Made by a program: the position numbers and the translations under genes. DNA of 64,000 nucleotides from contig NC_084842.1 in NCBI RefSeq assembly GCF_033115175.1, positions 31,269,549 to 31,333,548 of the forward strand, given 5' to 3'. The notes beneath the pieces were generated by a model. That model made no database searches. It was not told where the DNA came from and was given only the letters and a program-made list of their open reading frames with translations. This DNA is from Lepus europaeus (Eukaryota > Chordata > Mammalia > Lagomorpha > Leporidae). Below are positions 11,530 to 22,694 of the stretch, one piece after another (the first letter of the stretch is position 1; every line of letters starts with the position of its first letter).

Positions 11530-11690
11530 AACCACTGATTAAATAAATGATGGGGAAGTTTAAAAGGAAGAAAGAATGGAGCATGAGCGGGAGGGAAGAG
11601 ATGATGGGAAGTGTCACTATGTTCCTAAATCTTTATAAATGTAATACATGAAACTTGTATAACTTAAATAAAATTTTTTTAAAAAGGAAG
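11530..11690 (+). mobile_element. Older L1 3' end fragment
   Basis: A second L1-like 3' terminus. 'gaatggagcatgagcgggag' and 'ggaagagatgatgggaagtg' form a purine-rich tract, followed by 'aatacatgaaacttgtataa', AAATAAAA and an A-rich end. It lies just past the younger L1. The younger copy may have inserted into or next to this one. Confidence 0.5.
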
Positions 11691-12738
11691 AATATTCAGT
11701 GAATATCTCTTTGCTTATGTGGTAATACAATGACTCGCTTGTATGTGGATCAGAGGCATTAGGTTCTGCATTTCTGTGTCAGCCCACCTCTCGAAATAAC
11801 TTCTTTCCAGTATATCAAAAACTCTTGTCGTTAATTTAAGCTAAGAAATATTTTGAGTCTGACATTTAAGACTCTGGTCTTTCAAATTAAAGCTTTGCAG
11901 AGTCAAGAAAAATTTATTTGGTAACACCAGATGTTTGGTATTATTTAAATTCAACATCTGGGTAATGGGAATTTATTTTTCTTTTTTATCTAAATGATTT
12001 GATGCATATGAGCATTATCATTCTAACTTCCAAAAGGATGCAAAGACCATGCCTAATGACTAGTGAAATCTTATTGGGTAAGCTAATGTCTTTAAGATGA
12101 TAAAAATAGAGCATAGCAAGTCGATCATTTAGAGTCTATAACTAGGGAATAGATATTTACAACATATTTATATGCTACTTGATCTTAAAAATAGTTTAGA
12201 AGTACTTCAGAAACTTTATTGTAGAAGTTTGTGCTAGCAAGGGTTAGCTTAACCTTGAAGATATTGGTAGAATTTGCCTGTGGAAAATGATGGACAGCAT
12301 CTATCATAGATTACACAGCATTATTAAAATGTCTGATTTATAATAGATGTTCAATAAACATTTGCTGAATTTAATAAGAACCAGATGTGACAGAATAGCT
12401 TGTATAACAGACTCTAATACACACAGTAAATTTCATAACTCAGGATTCAATTATATTGTGTCTCGTTTACATTTCTCAGTAAACACTTAAACACCACAGT
12501 ACTTAGCTACATAAATACTAGTAATTTTTCTTTCCTCATTTGTCAAAAAATTGTGAAAGTGCTTAATTTCAAGAGCTCAGTTCTTCTTTACACTAGGAAA
12601 GGCAGAAAGAGAAATGGATCCTTTCACAGGTGTTGTTTGCTTGCTGGTGCACTACGCAAATTCAGAATTATTCTTGTAGAGTTATTATTGTCCTCAACTT
12701 TTTATTTGCTAAGGTCAGTGTAATTATCCAATGTATTT
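11691..12738. other. AT-rich DNA, no gene recognised
   Basis: Unclassified sequence up to the UHMK1 retrocopy target site. On the minus strand a frame that stops at 12668-12670 would have been continuous with sequence at 20337-20492 before the insertion. Confidence 0.5.
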
Positions 12739-12748
12739 GAGCCACAAG
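12739..12748 (-). repeat. TSD of UHMK1 retrocopy, 3' side
   Basis: GAGCCACAAG on plus, directly against the 15-T run that is the retrocopy's poly(A) tail. It is identical to 20327-20336. Confidence 0.8.
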
Positions 12749-12763
12749 TTTTTTTTTTTTTTT
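12749..12763 (-). other. Poly(A) tail of UHMK1 retrocopy
   Basis: Fifteen T residues on plus, so a 15-A tail on the minus, sense strand. It sits between the TSD and the 3'UTR end. Confidence 0.8.
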
Positions 12764-12776
12764 GAAAATTCAAATT

Positions 12777-12782
12777 TTTATT
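12777..12782 (-). promoter_or_regulatory. Relic poly(A) signal AATAAA
   Basis: TTTATT on plus, which is AATAAA on the sense strand. It is 13 bases before the A-tail, within the normal 10-30 base spacing. It supports this as the true mRNA 3' end that was reverse-transcribed. Confidence 0.75.
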
Positions 12783-15700
12783 TGAAAAATAAGGCTGAAG
12801 TGAATATGGATATTTAATCTGGTTTCATAAACTCTTAATAACTATTTTCTGGGGAACCAATAATTAGGAATGTACAGAAAAGTCAATATTTCTATGTTAC
12901 CAGTACCAATCCTGGATTTTAAGAAGTAAATATAATTTTTAGACCATTAACTACATGGAAGATTACTAATATCAGTAAGGGAGCGGTTTCCTCCCCCTCA
13001 TCTCTAACTTTTATATCACTTATCTTTCTCCTCCTTACTAAGACCTGGCAGTCTTCTGACAATCCACGCTAACACTTCAGCCATAGCTAATTCATTAACT
13101 ACAGAGATTCTGTGTCCATGCTGCAGGATTTCAGAATACCTCACCACATTTGATGTTACACACTACACATTCGCTGTCCTGATATCATGATTATCATGAA
13201 GGGGAGGCAATCTAGAAGAGGGCAATTCCAACGTGGGATAAAAAAGGGACTACAAGTAATCCTCGTGGACAATCAAGAGCACAAGGTAGTGAGTAGCTCT
13301 GATTTCTACATAGGAGTTTCTCAAAAAGAAACAAAAGAAAACTTCCAGATCTCTCCCCCCCGCCCCCCCTAGAATGTGACTTATTTTCATTATACAAAGT
13401 AGTATAATAAAATAAGCTCCACTCTGCACAACAAGGATTTATGGTCACATAAGGCAAGTTAAGATAGAATGTTTTTCTGTGCCCTTAAAGCAATACACTA
13501 TGACCAGATGTCATGGAACCTACATGGCCTTCAAAAAAGCCATCCATTTTCTCTGATTATTGTGGCACCATCCCAATTTTAAGGGAAATAATACTTAGGC
13601 AATCACTCATTACATTTCCCATGAATTTTGGCAATTATGGTGCCAAAATCACAACTACCATGAGTATGACAACTCTCTGAAAAGCACAAATAAAGCAAAC
13701 TGAAAAGAAGTCTGCATAAGCAGTACAAGGAACAATGAAAAGTGCTGACCTATAGGAAAATGAATAAAAACTTTGTATGAGGAGAACAAAGATTGTGTAA
13801 ACTATATATCTTATATCTTGAATTAAGGACACATTAATGACCCTCTATAAAATATGAAGTTTTCTAAATGCTCTCTGTGGTTTATAGATTTCTTTTATAG
13901 CCCATTTCTCCTATAAAATTATAGCAAAAATAGTTAAAATTATTTGCCATCATCTTAAATATCCATAGTACTTATCAATTGCATGCCACTGGATGAATCT
14001 ACTGGTCATTATACAATTTAAAAAACAGTGAAAAACATTTGAGGGAGGTGGCTAGGATATCTAACATGTTATATTTTATGGCATCAGGAAGAGAAGAAGT
14101 TAACCTAAAACAAAGCAAAACCTTTTAAAATTTGGGGTATTCCAAACACTAAAATGTCCATGTTCTCTAAGACTAAGAATTTAACTTATTGAAATATACT
14201 ACAAGAGGTTCAGATGAGTGCCCCATCACTGAGAAGGGTTGTAAGTAGCAGTAACTTGAAAGACTACGATCTCAAAATAAAGGTGATTTGTTGAGCACCT
14301 TAAGAAATGAGAATTCTTTTGATCTTTTGTGACCAAGGACTTAGTAAGAATGTTTTAAGTTATTCTAGAGAGCTACAGCTAGAGTAATCAGATTTAAAAA
14401 AGGAACCCAACATTAAAAATAGGAACTAGATCCAAGGAAGAATTAAATTCTGCCAGGTAATTCTGGCTTCTCCATCATATATAATGTGAGAACAAAATCA
14501 AATGTGAATAGTTTCATGCAAACAAAAATGGCAAATCAAGGACATTTGGGACTTTACTATATGACTCCAAATTATCCCAAGAAAAAGGTAGAGGGTGTAA
14601 TTAATTATCACCATCTTAGAATCTTTCATCCAAACGAGTTTCAATAGTTTCCAGGAATCGCAAGGCACTTGCTTAAATCTCTAACTACCTCCATTATCCA
14701 CTTTAATCCAATGTGATTCCATCTGTATCATAATCTGAATGAAGCCATCTAGCATGTACCCTTGCATAAGAGTCCAGGTAAAGCATGTGGTTACTGGGTG
14801 TCTCTCTGACTTCCTCACCCATTAACTATTCTATTCACTATCAATTTCTATGGTGCTGATTTTCACTAAATTATAAAAAATAAAATGCCATGCTGCCAAG
14901 TATAACTGGTAGAAATTATGTAATATAGGCCTAATTTAATAAAGTTGGAAAATAAAACCTAAGAAAGTGATGCCAAAATGATAGTCACTTGCTTTTGATA
15001 AATGAACTTAAAAGAGGCATAAAACAGCATCTGATGAGTGTTCTAGCTCAGCCTTCAATTTATTCCAGAAAAGTAACTGATGCCATTACCAGGCTGAAAG
15101 TCCAGTATAATAAAATAAAACACAAGCCTTACACCCATAGTTCCTACAACTTTCCCTACCTACATGGCAGCCATATTTCTGGCAGGTTAATTTAACATAT
15201 CTCAGCATTCTCTAGCAGCTAGATTACCAAAATGAAGGCAACACTTCTCTGGATCATAGTAAAGAGAAAGATCAGAAAAACTGTTTTTGTTCTAAAAGCA
15301 ACCACAATTTTGGCTCAAGGTATAGCAGAGAAGGAATTTCTCTAAAGAGAGTTGCTATAATGATGGCCACAAAATAAGGAAGACATCCAGTGGTATTAAA
15401 GGCAGATCTCTTATTGCAAGAGGATAAATTATTTTTAATTCCTCTAAAATCCAGCTAGGACTTACTCTTAGCTAGTGCTATCTCTTACTGAGGCATCTAA
15501 CTCTACTTGCTGCTCTCCTCTAGCTTTGATAGTGGCTAGCTAGACACCTTTCCCAAATGTATTTTTAAAGGATCAAAGATTTTCTGTAGAATAATCAATT
15601 TACCTGATTTTTCTGGGGGCAAAATACGCTGCAGCAACACCATGAAACAATGAAGAATAAAGTGGGAAGGGGAGAGAAGGAAGCACATGTGTCAATTTGA

Positions 15701-16477
15701 GGAAAGAAAAACTACCTGAGATAAAATGTTCCTAAAAGAGAAGGGCTTAAGTGATATGAATTCTCACATCTTTATCATGTTTCTCAACTACAAAATTTCT
15801 AAATTTTCAGTAACTTAAGGGAATCAAAATCCCCACAAATATATTTCATCCCCAAAGAATCACTGAATCTTTTGGTAACATTTAGTTCAAGTTTAAGAAA
15901 GACATTAAGATTAAACTTCTGAAAATATCAGAGAAGGAAAGAAAATCTACAAGTGTCATCTTTGGTAAATGGGATAAGAGCTATAAAAGGATAATTTAAG
16001 TGACAGGAGGCATCTTTTTTCAACACTGAGGGTTTAATATAAATATATTGAATTCAATGCATGATTACTTGGGCACATCAGCTATTCCCTCAGTTCCCTA
16101 AAACTCTAGTTAGCATCTTCTGTAATAAAATTTGATAAACACTACACATAGGTATAAATACATCAGCAATAAGATGATAAAAAAGAATGCTGTTAAGTTC
16201 AGCATCAATGCTAGCAGCATACTACACAACTAAGCTCTGAAGCCTGGCCTGACTGCAGTCTTTTTGCAATGATTTCTCTTTTGGGAGGAGAGGGAATAAG
16301 AAATGGGGGGAAAGGTAAATATGCTAACTTAGAATACTTGCCCTTAAAAAGAATTCATTTGTATTCTGTGTTCATCAGTATGCAAGTAAGGGCCTGGTGT
16401 TTTTAATCACCACAAAAGCTGTTACCCATACGAACATTTATCTTTTAGGAAAGCCTAGGTCTTCACATTACTGGTTC

Positions 16478-16490
16478 TACACTCTTGAAT
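16478..16490. repeat. TSD of nested CSINE, left
   Basis: TACACTCTTGAAT, repeated at 16841-16853. The match may extend by up to three T residues that merge with the tail. Confidence 0.9.
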
Positions 16491-16840
16491 TTTTTTTTTT
16501 TTTTTTTTATTTTTGACAGGCAGAGTGGACAGTGAGAGAGAGACAGAGAGAAAGGTCTTCCTTTTGCCATTGGTTCACCCTCCAATGGCCGCCGCGGTAG
16601 GTGCTCTGCGGCCGGCGCACCGCGCTGATCCAATGGCAGGAGCCAGGTGCTTTTCCTGGTCTCCCATGGGGTGCAGGGCCCAAGCACTTGGGCCATCCTC
16701 CACTGCACTCTCTGGCCACAGCAGAGAGCTGGCCTGGAAGAGGGGCAACTGGGACAGGATCGGTGCCCCGACCGGGACTAGAATCCGGTGTGCCGGCGCC
16801 GCAAGGCGGAGGATTAGCCTGTTGAGCCACGGCGCTGGCC
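16491..16840 (-). mobile_element. CSINE inserted in UHMK1 retrocopy 3'UTR
   Basis: Poly-T on the left, then the family sequence in reverse: GACAGGCAGAGTGGACAGTG, 'ggttcaccctccaatggccg', 'caagcacttgggccatcc', ending 'cacggcgctggcc'. It is near full length and close to the young CSINE consensus. The flanking TACACTCTTGAAT at 16478-16490 and 16841-16853 is a perfect TSD, so it inserted after the retrocopy. Several open frames here are SINE translations. Confidence 0.95.
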
Positions 16841-16856
16841 TACACTCTTGAATTTT
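16841..16856. repeat. TSD of nested CSINE, right
   Basis: TACACTCTTGAATTTT, pairing with the left copy. Confidence 0.9.
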
Positions 16857-18799
16857 GACTTGAAAACAAATCAGGAAGTTTGAAATCGAACTCAGAAAGC
16901 TCCAAAATAAAGAATAACAGTTCTTCCTTCTAAGGGAACATATTGAAGACCATGCTACAAGACCCTTTGGTAATTCATAAATCAGCCTCATTATTCCAAA
17001 TTCAGCTTTATAATAAATATTAAGGGAGAATCCTGAATAATTGGATAACTATAAATAACTAAAAGGATAAATACTGACTGTTTGATTAGAGTAAAATCTT
17101 CCTTCTCTAACATGTAAATTCTGATTGAGCTCTTGGTAACTTGCATGACACATACAAGATTATATGAGGAGGCTTTCAGCAGGGAAAGATATAAAGGACT
17201 TTTTCCTTAGGAAAAAAAATAATAAATAGAAATATCATTCAGGCAATGAAACAGGAAAAAAATTCATAACCTGTATACAACTTGTCTTTTTCTTGTATAA
17301 TCAGCGCTTTATAAAGTTTTCCTAATTTTTATATCTTTAAAGACAATCTATCATAAAGTAACAGAGATCCATAATTATAATTCTTAAAACCATGTAATCA
17401 ATCTGTGTCCATGAACTCATGACTCATTAGATTGCTATGAATCCTTTTAAAAATTCTTTTAATTTTTCTTCCTTTCTACTTCCACTTTATTTTATCAATA
17501 CTTGTCATAATTTCTTTGTAGTCAAAAGCCAGACCACCTGGGATATAGTTCCCTTAGCTTTTCTTCAGCTTAAGATAGAGGCAGAAAATGAGAAAGGGGA
17601 TGAGAAAGGGGAAAGAAAAGGTGTGGAAATGGATGAGAGCCAGAGACAGAAAAAAAAAAAAAAGAATCCTGATTATCCCCCTTATTTTTTTCTTTTTCTC
17701 TTCACGGTGCATCTAATTTTTTTTTTTTTTTCTTTTGAATCCACCTTAAGTAACTATCATAGTAAGTTGAAACACATTTTGGGAAATCTTTTGTCACAGG
17801 AGATTCAGGACAACAAAGATGAGCCAATCCAGAGTCTAAAATCTAAAGTAGGTTGAAGAATGGGTGATTCACATGTAGCAAGAATTTTGCTCCAATCACC
17901 TTTAAGAGTTTCAATGTAACCCCAGTATAGACTCCAATTTGTTCTGTGCCTCTCAGGATTGAACTGTTTTGTCATCTACATATTCTATCAGACCAATTCT
18001 CAAAAAACATACACCCTAAATTTTACAGATGTGAAACAGGTAGGGAAAAGATGGGTATGGACTATACTAACTCACCAGATTCACACTATAAAGTACACTG
18101 ACTCAAATTTTCTCCAGCTTTCACACCTGCACACTCACTCAAGCATACATACTGGACATAAAAATTGTGCAAGATCAAGCATCAGCTTTCCATTTTAAAA
18201 GCCTTAATAATAATAAAAAAAGTAGATAGGCTCACTGCAGTTTCTTTAAAAGAATATTCAGTACTATAGTACTCCTTTAAAAAAATTCACAACTCAGTGT
18301 TAAGAACACAGTAGGTAACTGTTGCTTGACAATTACTTAATGTTACTGAGAGCATCCAGTGCCAGCTACAGATATCAACTATAAGAACCACCTGGCGACA
18401 AAAGTAAAAGTCTGTAAATGATGTTACCAGCCCTAACAAATTTGTTAATATTCACTACAACATATTATTCATCCTTGTTTCATGATCACAAAAATAATTA
18501 ATTTTAAGGTTACATACTGAAGAGCAGCACCTTGCCCTACTGCACAAAAAAAAAAAAAAAAAAAGTTGCCCACATGGATGCTCTAAACCACTCAAAGTAT
18601 AGCTGAGAAGTCTTGTCCTACTCAGTGCCAAATGTTTGCAATGCAGTCACTGCTTGGACAATGGCTGCACATTCATAGGATTAAATAAATGTACAAAGTT
18701 CCTCCTTAAAACAGTAAAGAGGTATACTGCATTCAGCTGTGGAGTAGAACAACCCAGGAAATGGAAGAGGAGAAACAGGAAATAGTCCTTAGGTTAGGA

Positions 18800-20293
18800 T
18801 TAAAGCAAAGTTTGATACAGATATCCCCTCTTGTAGGCACTCAGTGGGTAGAATGTAGCCACGACAAACTTCCCATCAAACATCCTTCCAGTCAATAATT
18901 TCTGAGCAGCTTTGGAATCACCAGCATTGGCATACTTGACAAAAACTTGCCCTCTGCCAGCATTTTCCTTTGGAACAAGCAGAGATACCACTGGTCCATA
19001 TTTCTGACATTCCTCTTTTACATCTTCTACAATATCTTCATATTCCTCTTCATTCTCAAGATAATCATCATCTAGCACATTCAGCAGTCTGAGCACTGGA
19101 GTAGGAAGCATCACCAGGTCTTCAATATGAGGGACAAAAGGAATGCTAAAGAATTGATTGCACAATGCCATTTCAGCAGGAATTCTTCTGCTTGGATCAT
19201 CATGAAGCATGCTTTTAATAAGGTCTCTTAGGTGATAGGCTGGAATTGCAGCATTCACCACTGCTTTACTGGCAAATATGTGATCAATAATAGCAGAACT
19301 ATTTGCCTTCCATTCCTGAGATCGGACTGTATGTTTCAGTTTCATTCCTGAGAACATTTCCAGTAAAATGATTCCTAGGCTCCACAGATCAACAGCAGAG
19401 GTACATTCTGTATCACTCTGCAGGCCAGTCTGGGCCAAACAATTTTGCAGTTCTGCTTCTGGAGCACGATACCCATCTGTCTGTACTTTACATCCTGATT
19501 GCCTTCTTTGAAGCTGAGTCCAAAGTCAATGAGTTTAAAACTTCCAGGCCAGTTCTCTGCTGTGGCTAGGGAGTGCAGTGGAGGATGGCCCAAGTGCTTG
19601 GGCCCTGCACCCCATGGGAGACCAGGATAAGCACCTGGCTCCTGCCGCTCCTGCCATTGGATCAGCGCGGTGCACCTGCCGCAGCGGCCATTGGAGGGTG
19701 AACCAACGGCAAAGGAAGACCTTTCTCTCTCTCTCTCTCTCTCACTGTCCACTCTGCCTGTCAAAAAAATAAAATAAAATAAAAAAATAAAAAATAAATA
19801 AAAAAGCATTGGTTCTCTGCACTCCACAGTATGTTCCGCGGTTTGAGGTCTGCGTGGACATAACCCTCACGATGAAGGAAAGCAGGGGCTTCCAGAACAT
19901 CTCTGGCACAGTGCTGTATCATCCACATGGAACAACCCTGGTGACTGGAATATAAAAGCAATTCCGAAACACTGACATCCAGGAGTTCAAGCAACAGACA
20001 GCGTGATGGCACATTTGGAGAGAAGTGGATTGTAAAGACTCCATATTAAGTCACGACGTTCCTGTGACCCTGCAACTGCTCCAGCGCTGCTCTCTCTTTG
20101 CGGAACCCACCACAGCCCCGGTGGTTCCAGGCGGCAAGAACTGCTTGAGGGCTCCGGGCGGTGCCGCAGCAGCGCACCCGATACACCGAGGCCGAGGAGC
20201 CGCTACCCAGGCGGCTCTGGACCTGCCACAGCCCCCCGAAGGCCTCCAGAAACCGCGGCGGCTCCGTGCACAAGCACAGCCGGACCCTGCCAT
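18800..20293 (-). pseudogene. UHMK1: UHMK1 coding region remnant (disabled)
   Basis: The parent protein is 419 residues. The N-terminus begins MAGSGCA, then shifts frame. The glycine-rich loop RLGSGSSASVYRV and the GFRKERAALEQLQGH stretch lie in one frame, while ALKQFLPPGTTGA lies in another. There is a TAA stop at 20046-20048, just before YGVFTIHFSPNVPSRC. The catalytic loop HADLKPRNILW is intact, and then a CSINE splits the gene before KLIDFGLSFKEG (the DFG motif). A 4-base deletion after VKY breaks the activation segment. From AQTGLQSDTECTSAVDLWSL to the stop, about 212 codons stay open. This part includes the kinase C-lobe and the UHM with GRGQVFVKYANAG and the R-x-F motif in GRMFDGKFV. 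No intact kinase can be made. A UHM-only product would need an unrelated promoter and start. Confidence 0.9.
19541..19805 (+). mobile_element. 5'-truncated CSINE splitting UHMK1 kinase remnant
   Basis: It begins within the CSINE body (CTTCCAGGCCAGTTCTCTGC), lacks the tRNA-like head, and runs through 'gcccaagtgcttgggccctg', the CT tract and an AAATAAAATAAAAAAAT tail of about 45 bases. It interrupts the codons between ...SAENQC and F/KLIDFG. It carries a small internal duplication ('ctcctgccgctcctgcc'). Any TSD is only a few A residues and merges with the tail. Confidence 0.92.
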
Positions 20294-20326
20294 CGGTGTG
20301 GGCTGAGGGCACTGACACCGGAGCTG

Positions 20327-20336
20327 GAGCCACAAG
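20327..20336 (-). repeat. TSD of UHMK1 retrocopy, 5' side
   Basis: GAGCCACAAG, identical to 12739-12748. GC content drops sharply just outside it, as expected where a GC-rich 5'UTR ends. Confidence 0.8.
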
Positions 20337-20617
20337 GTTCTGTTCTTGCTGTTTCCAGCCTTGATTCGTTCTGCTTCTCATGACAGGATCAGTTTCCTTT
20401 GGGGTTTGAGTTGTCATTGCTTCAATAAGGCACCACAAGGGAGGTTTCCCAAAATGTTTCACTGGAGCAGCTTTGCGTCCAGAAAATAACTGTTACTTCC
20501 CAAAGTTTTCAATAAAAGATCTACCTGATTCATTACGTTAGTATTCACAAAAGAAATTCTTGTCTTGTTCAATTTACACTGCAATTAAAAAAAAAAATTG
20601 TCCCATTTTGTTAAATT
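20337..20617 (-). other. Unidentified open frame at retrocopy target site
   Basis: On minus a frame is open from just after a TAA at 20493-20495. It includes VKHFGKPPLWCLIEAM and TTQTPKETDPVMRS. If the retrocopy and one TSD copy are removed, it continues through 12738 to a TAA at 12668-12670, 78 codons in all. I do not recognise the product. It could be a fragment of an older pseudogene, an exon, or chance. The rest, up to 20617, is AT-rich with nothing named. Confidence 0.3.
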
Positions 20618-20631
20618 AAAATGTAAATTGT

Positions 20632-20975
20632 GGCCAGTGCTGCGGCTCACTAGGCTAATCCTCCGCCTTGTGGCACCGGCACACCTGGTTCTAGTCCCGG
20701 TCGGGGCACCAGAATCTGTCCCGGTTGCCCCTCTTCCAGGCCAGCTCTCTGCTGTGGCCCAGGAGTGCAGTGGAGGATGGCCCAAGTGCTTGGGCCCTGC
20801 ACCCCATGGGAGACCAGGAGAAGCACCTGGCTCCTGGCTTCGGATCAGCGCGGTGCGCTGGCCACGGCGGCCATTGGAGGGTGAACCAATGGTAAAGGAA
20901 GACCTTTCTCTCTGTCTCTCTCTCTCTCACTGTCCACTCTGCCTGTCAAAAAAAAAAAAGAATAAAATAAAAAAT
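20632..20975 (+). mobile_element. CSINE, near full length, young type
   Basis: GGCCAGTGCTGCGGCTCACT head, 'ttctagtcccggtcggggca', 'tgcttgggccctgcacccca', (CT) tract, and tail CAAAAAAAAAAAAGAATAAAATAAAAAA. The flanks AAAATGTAAATTGT (20618-20631) and AAAATTTAAACTGT (20976-20989) are a TSD with two mismatches. Confidence 0.95.
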
Positions 20976-20989
20976 AAAATTTAAACTGT

Positions 20990-22243
20990 AATAAAATGTC
21001 ATATTTTATAGCAGCAATAGAATGGTACTATGTTTTTCTCTTCTTCACTGTGTAGTGGATAAGTAATGCATTAGTCAACTAATCGAAGATTATAAGGAAA
21101 CTGGACTATGCAATAGTGTTCAGAATTGCAAATATGGATGACTGAACAGTATGTGTTTTTCATTAATCATTTCACATGATATTTTCTAACTAAAATTAAT
21201 TGTAAGGTCATGATAACAATAAGAATATATCAAGTAAAATACAGTTAAACATTTACATATTTACATACTATCAATTTCTTAAATAATATTACTGAAGGAA
21301 TTTCCTTTAATTTTGTGTATCTATGTGGAAATGGAGAGATACTGGTTCTCCCTATCTTATGAAAAGTAATCACATTAAAGTCATATATTCTGAGGGTATT
21401 ATGGATGTGGATAAGGGTGTACAAAAAACTTAGGATCTAATAACAGGAGATACTTAAGCAAAAACTATTTTTATCCTTCAATAAGTGTATCTTTAGTTAT
21501 AATTCCTTCATTTTACATTAATAGTAGATTTTAATTTCTTAAATATTAGAAAACTCAGAATTATCCAAAATCAATCTTAAAGCTATAAAATATGCTGAAT
21601 AAATGATATCTCACAAGATTTATCCTTAAATTTTGCTTAAATATTTTATTATATTTATGTATTATATTAACTAGCTTATTTGAATTGTATACTTCCTGAT
21701 ACAGGAATGACCATTGCTTCATTTAGTTATTTGCTGAGTTGATATGTATCTGTGTTAAATGTCTTAATAAGTCAGTAAGTTTCATTTGAACATTTTAGCA
21801 GTTTGCAAGAAAATAAGAGTTAAAGAATTTTCTGTTGAGCTGCCTTACAGACATATAAAAACTAGAAGAGAGCAAACTCCATATAAAGCCCAGTACTGTA
21901 AAAAGTGAAGTCAGCATTCTTCAGGTCACTTCATAACCTTAATCACCTATGAAAAAGGATGTCTTTAGAAAATTACCTTTTTGAGCATTTTAGTGATTCT
22001 TTATGCAAAACAGATTCTAAACTCAGAAGACTTGTACTTCACCTCTGCACAAGTCATTGTTTAGCTCTTCCTTTCACCATTAGATTTGTTCTGTTCCCTT
22101 TAATTTCTGAAAAATAAGACAATAGGGACAACATCTCATTTTTTACTTGCAATATGTTAGAACATATCCAAAGACCCCTTAGGATGCTTTCCAGTACTTA
22201 TGAACTGGTGAAATTTAGATAAACATAAAAGAGCACCAGTTTA
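20990..22243. other. AT-rich DNA, nothing recognised
   Basis: About 1.25 kb with no open frame of note and no repeat family I can name. Confidence 0.55.
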
Positions 22244-22260
22244 CCTGAAACATATATGTA

Positions 22261-22590
22261 TTTTTTTTTTACAGGCAGAGTTAGGCAGTGAGAGAGAGAG
22301 ACAGAGAGACAGAGAGAAAAATCCTCCCTCCTTTGGTTCACCACCAAAATGGCCACCACAGCCAGCACTCTGCGCTGATCAGAAGCCAGGAATCAGGTGC
22401 TTCCTCCTGGCCTCCCATGCGGGTGCAGGGCCCAAGAACTTGGGCCTTCCTCCTCTGCCTTCCCAGGTCATAGCAGAGAGCTGGACTGGAAGAGGAGGAA
22501 CCGGGACAGAACTGGCACCCCAACTGGGACTAGAACCCAGAGTACCGGCGCCACAGGCGGTGGACTAGCCTAGTGAGCTGAGCGCCAGCC
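22261..22590 (-). mobile_element. CSINE, minus
   Basis: It starts with a T run, then ACAGGCAGAGTTAGGCAGTG, a GA tract, and the reversed core 'cccatgcgggtgcagggccc'. It ends 'ctgagcgccagcc'. CCTGAAA occurs on both sides (22244-22250 and 22591-22597), a probable TSD with a diverged end. Confidence 0.93.
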
Positions 22591-22694
22591 CCTGAAATAA
22601 ATTTCAAAAAGATATTAGTATTCATGCTATAAATTTGCAGTGTTGCTATCATTTAACATAACTATACTTCTGGGATACTTTAACAGTAAATGAT

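Larger units (their letters stand above)
12749..20326 (-). pseudogene. UHMK1: UHMK1 (KIS) long retrocopy, whole insertion
   Basis: A processed copy of the mRNA for U2AF homology motif kinase 1, a serine/threonine kinase that phosphorylates splicing factor SF1 and carries a C-terminal U2AF-like RNA-recognition fold (UHM). No introns are present. The order on the sense strand is 33 bases of 5'UTR, ATG at 20291-20293, a broken coding region to the stop at 18800-18802, about 6 kb of 3'UTR-like sequence, AATAAA, poly(A) and the TSD. Two CSINEs inserted later (16491-16840 and 19541-19805). Apart from these, I found none of the old L1, MIR or LTR relics common elsewhere in the window. This fits a block of copied exon sequence. 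That 12764-18799 is UHMK1 3'UTR is inferred from the boundaries; the coding identity is direct. Confidence 0.82.

Noticed and set aside
13355..13372. C-rich run (G-rich on minus) as a regulatory site
   Set aside because: It is a single interrupted homopolymer in the retrocopy 3'UTR, without further structure nearby.
16463..16991. Several overlapping 70-140 codon frames on both strands
   Set aside because: They are translations of the GC-rich CSINE body. The same frames recur at every young CSINE (20.6, 35.6, 54.8, 55.4 kb).
17437..17856. 139-codon plus-strand frame
   Set aside because: It is antisense to the inferred UHMK1 3'UTR, includes A and T homopolymers coding poly-Lys and poly-Phe, and shows no domain.
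19375..19827. 150-codon minus frame across UHMK1 and CSINE
   Set aside because: It joins SINE translation with out-of-frame kinase sequence; it is a product of the insertion and a frameshift.
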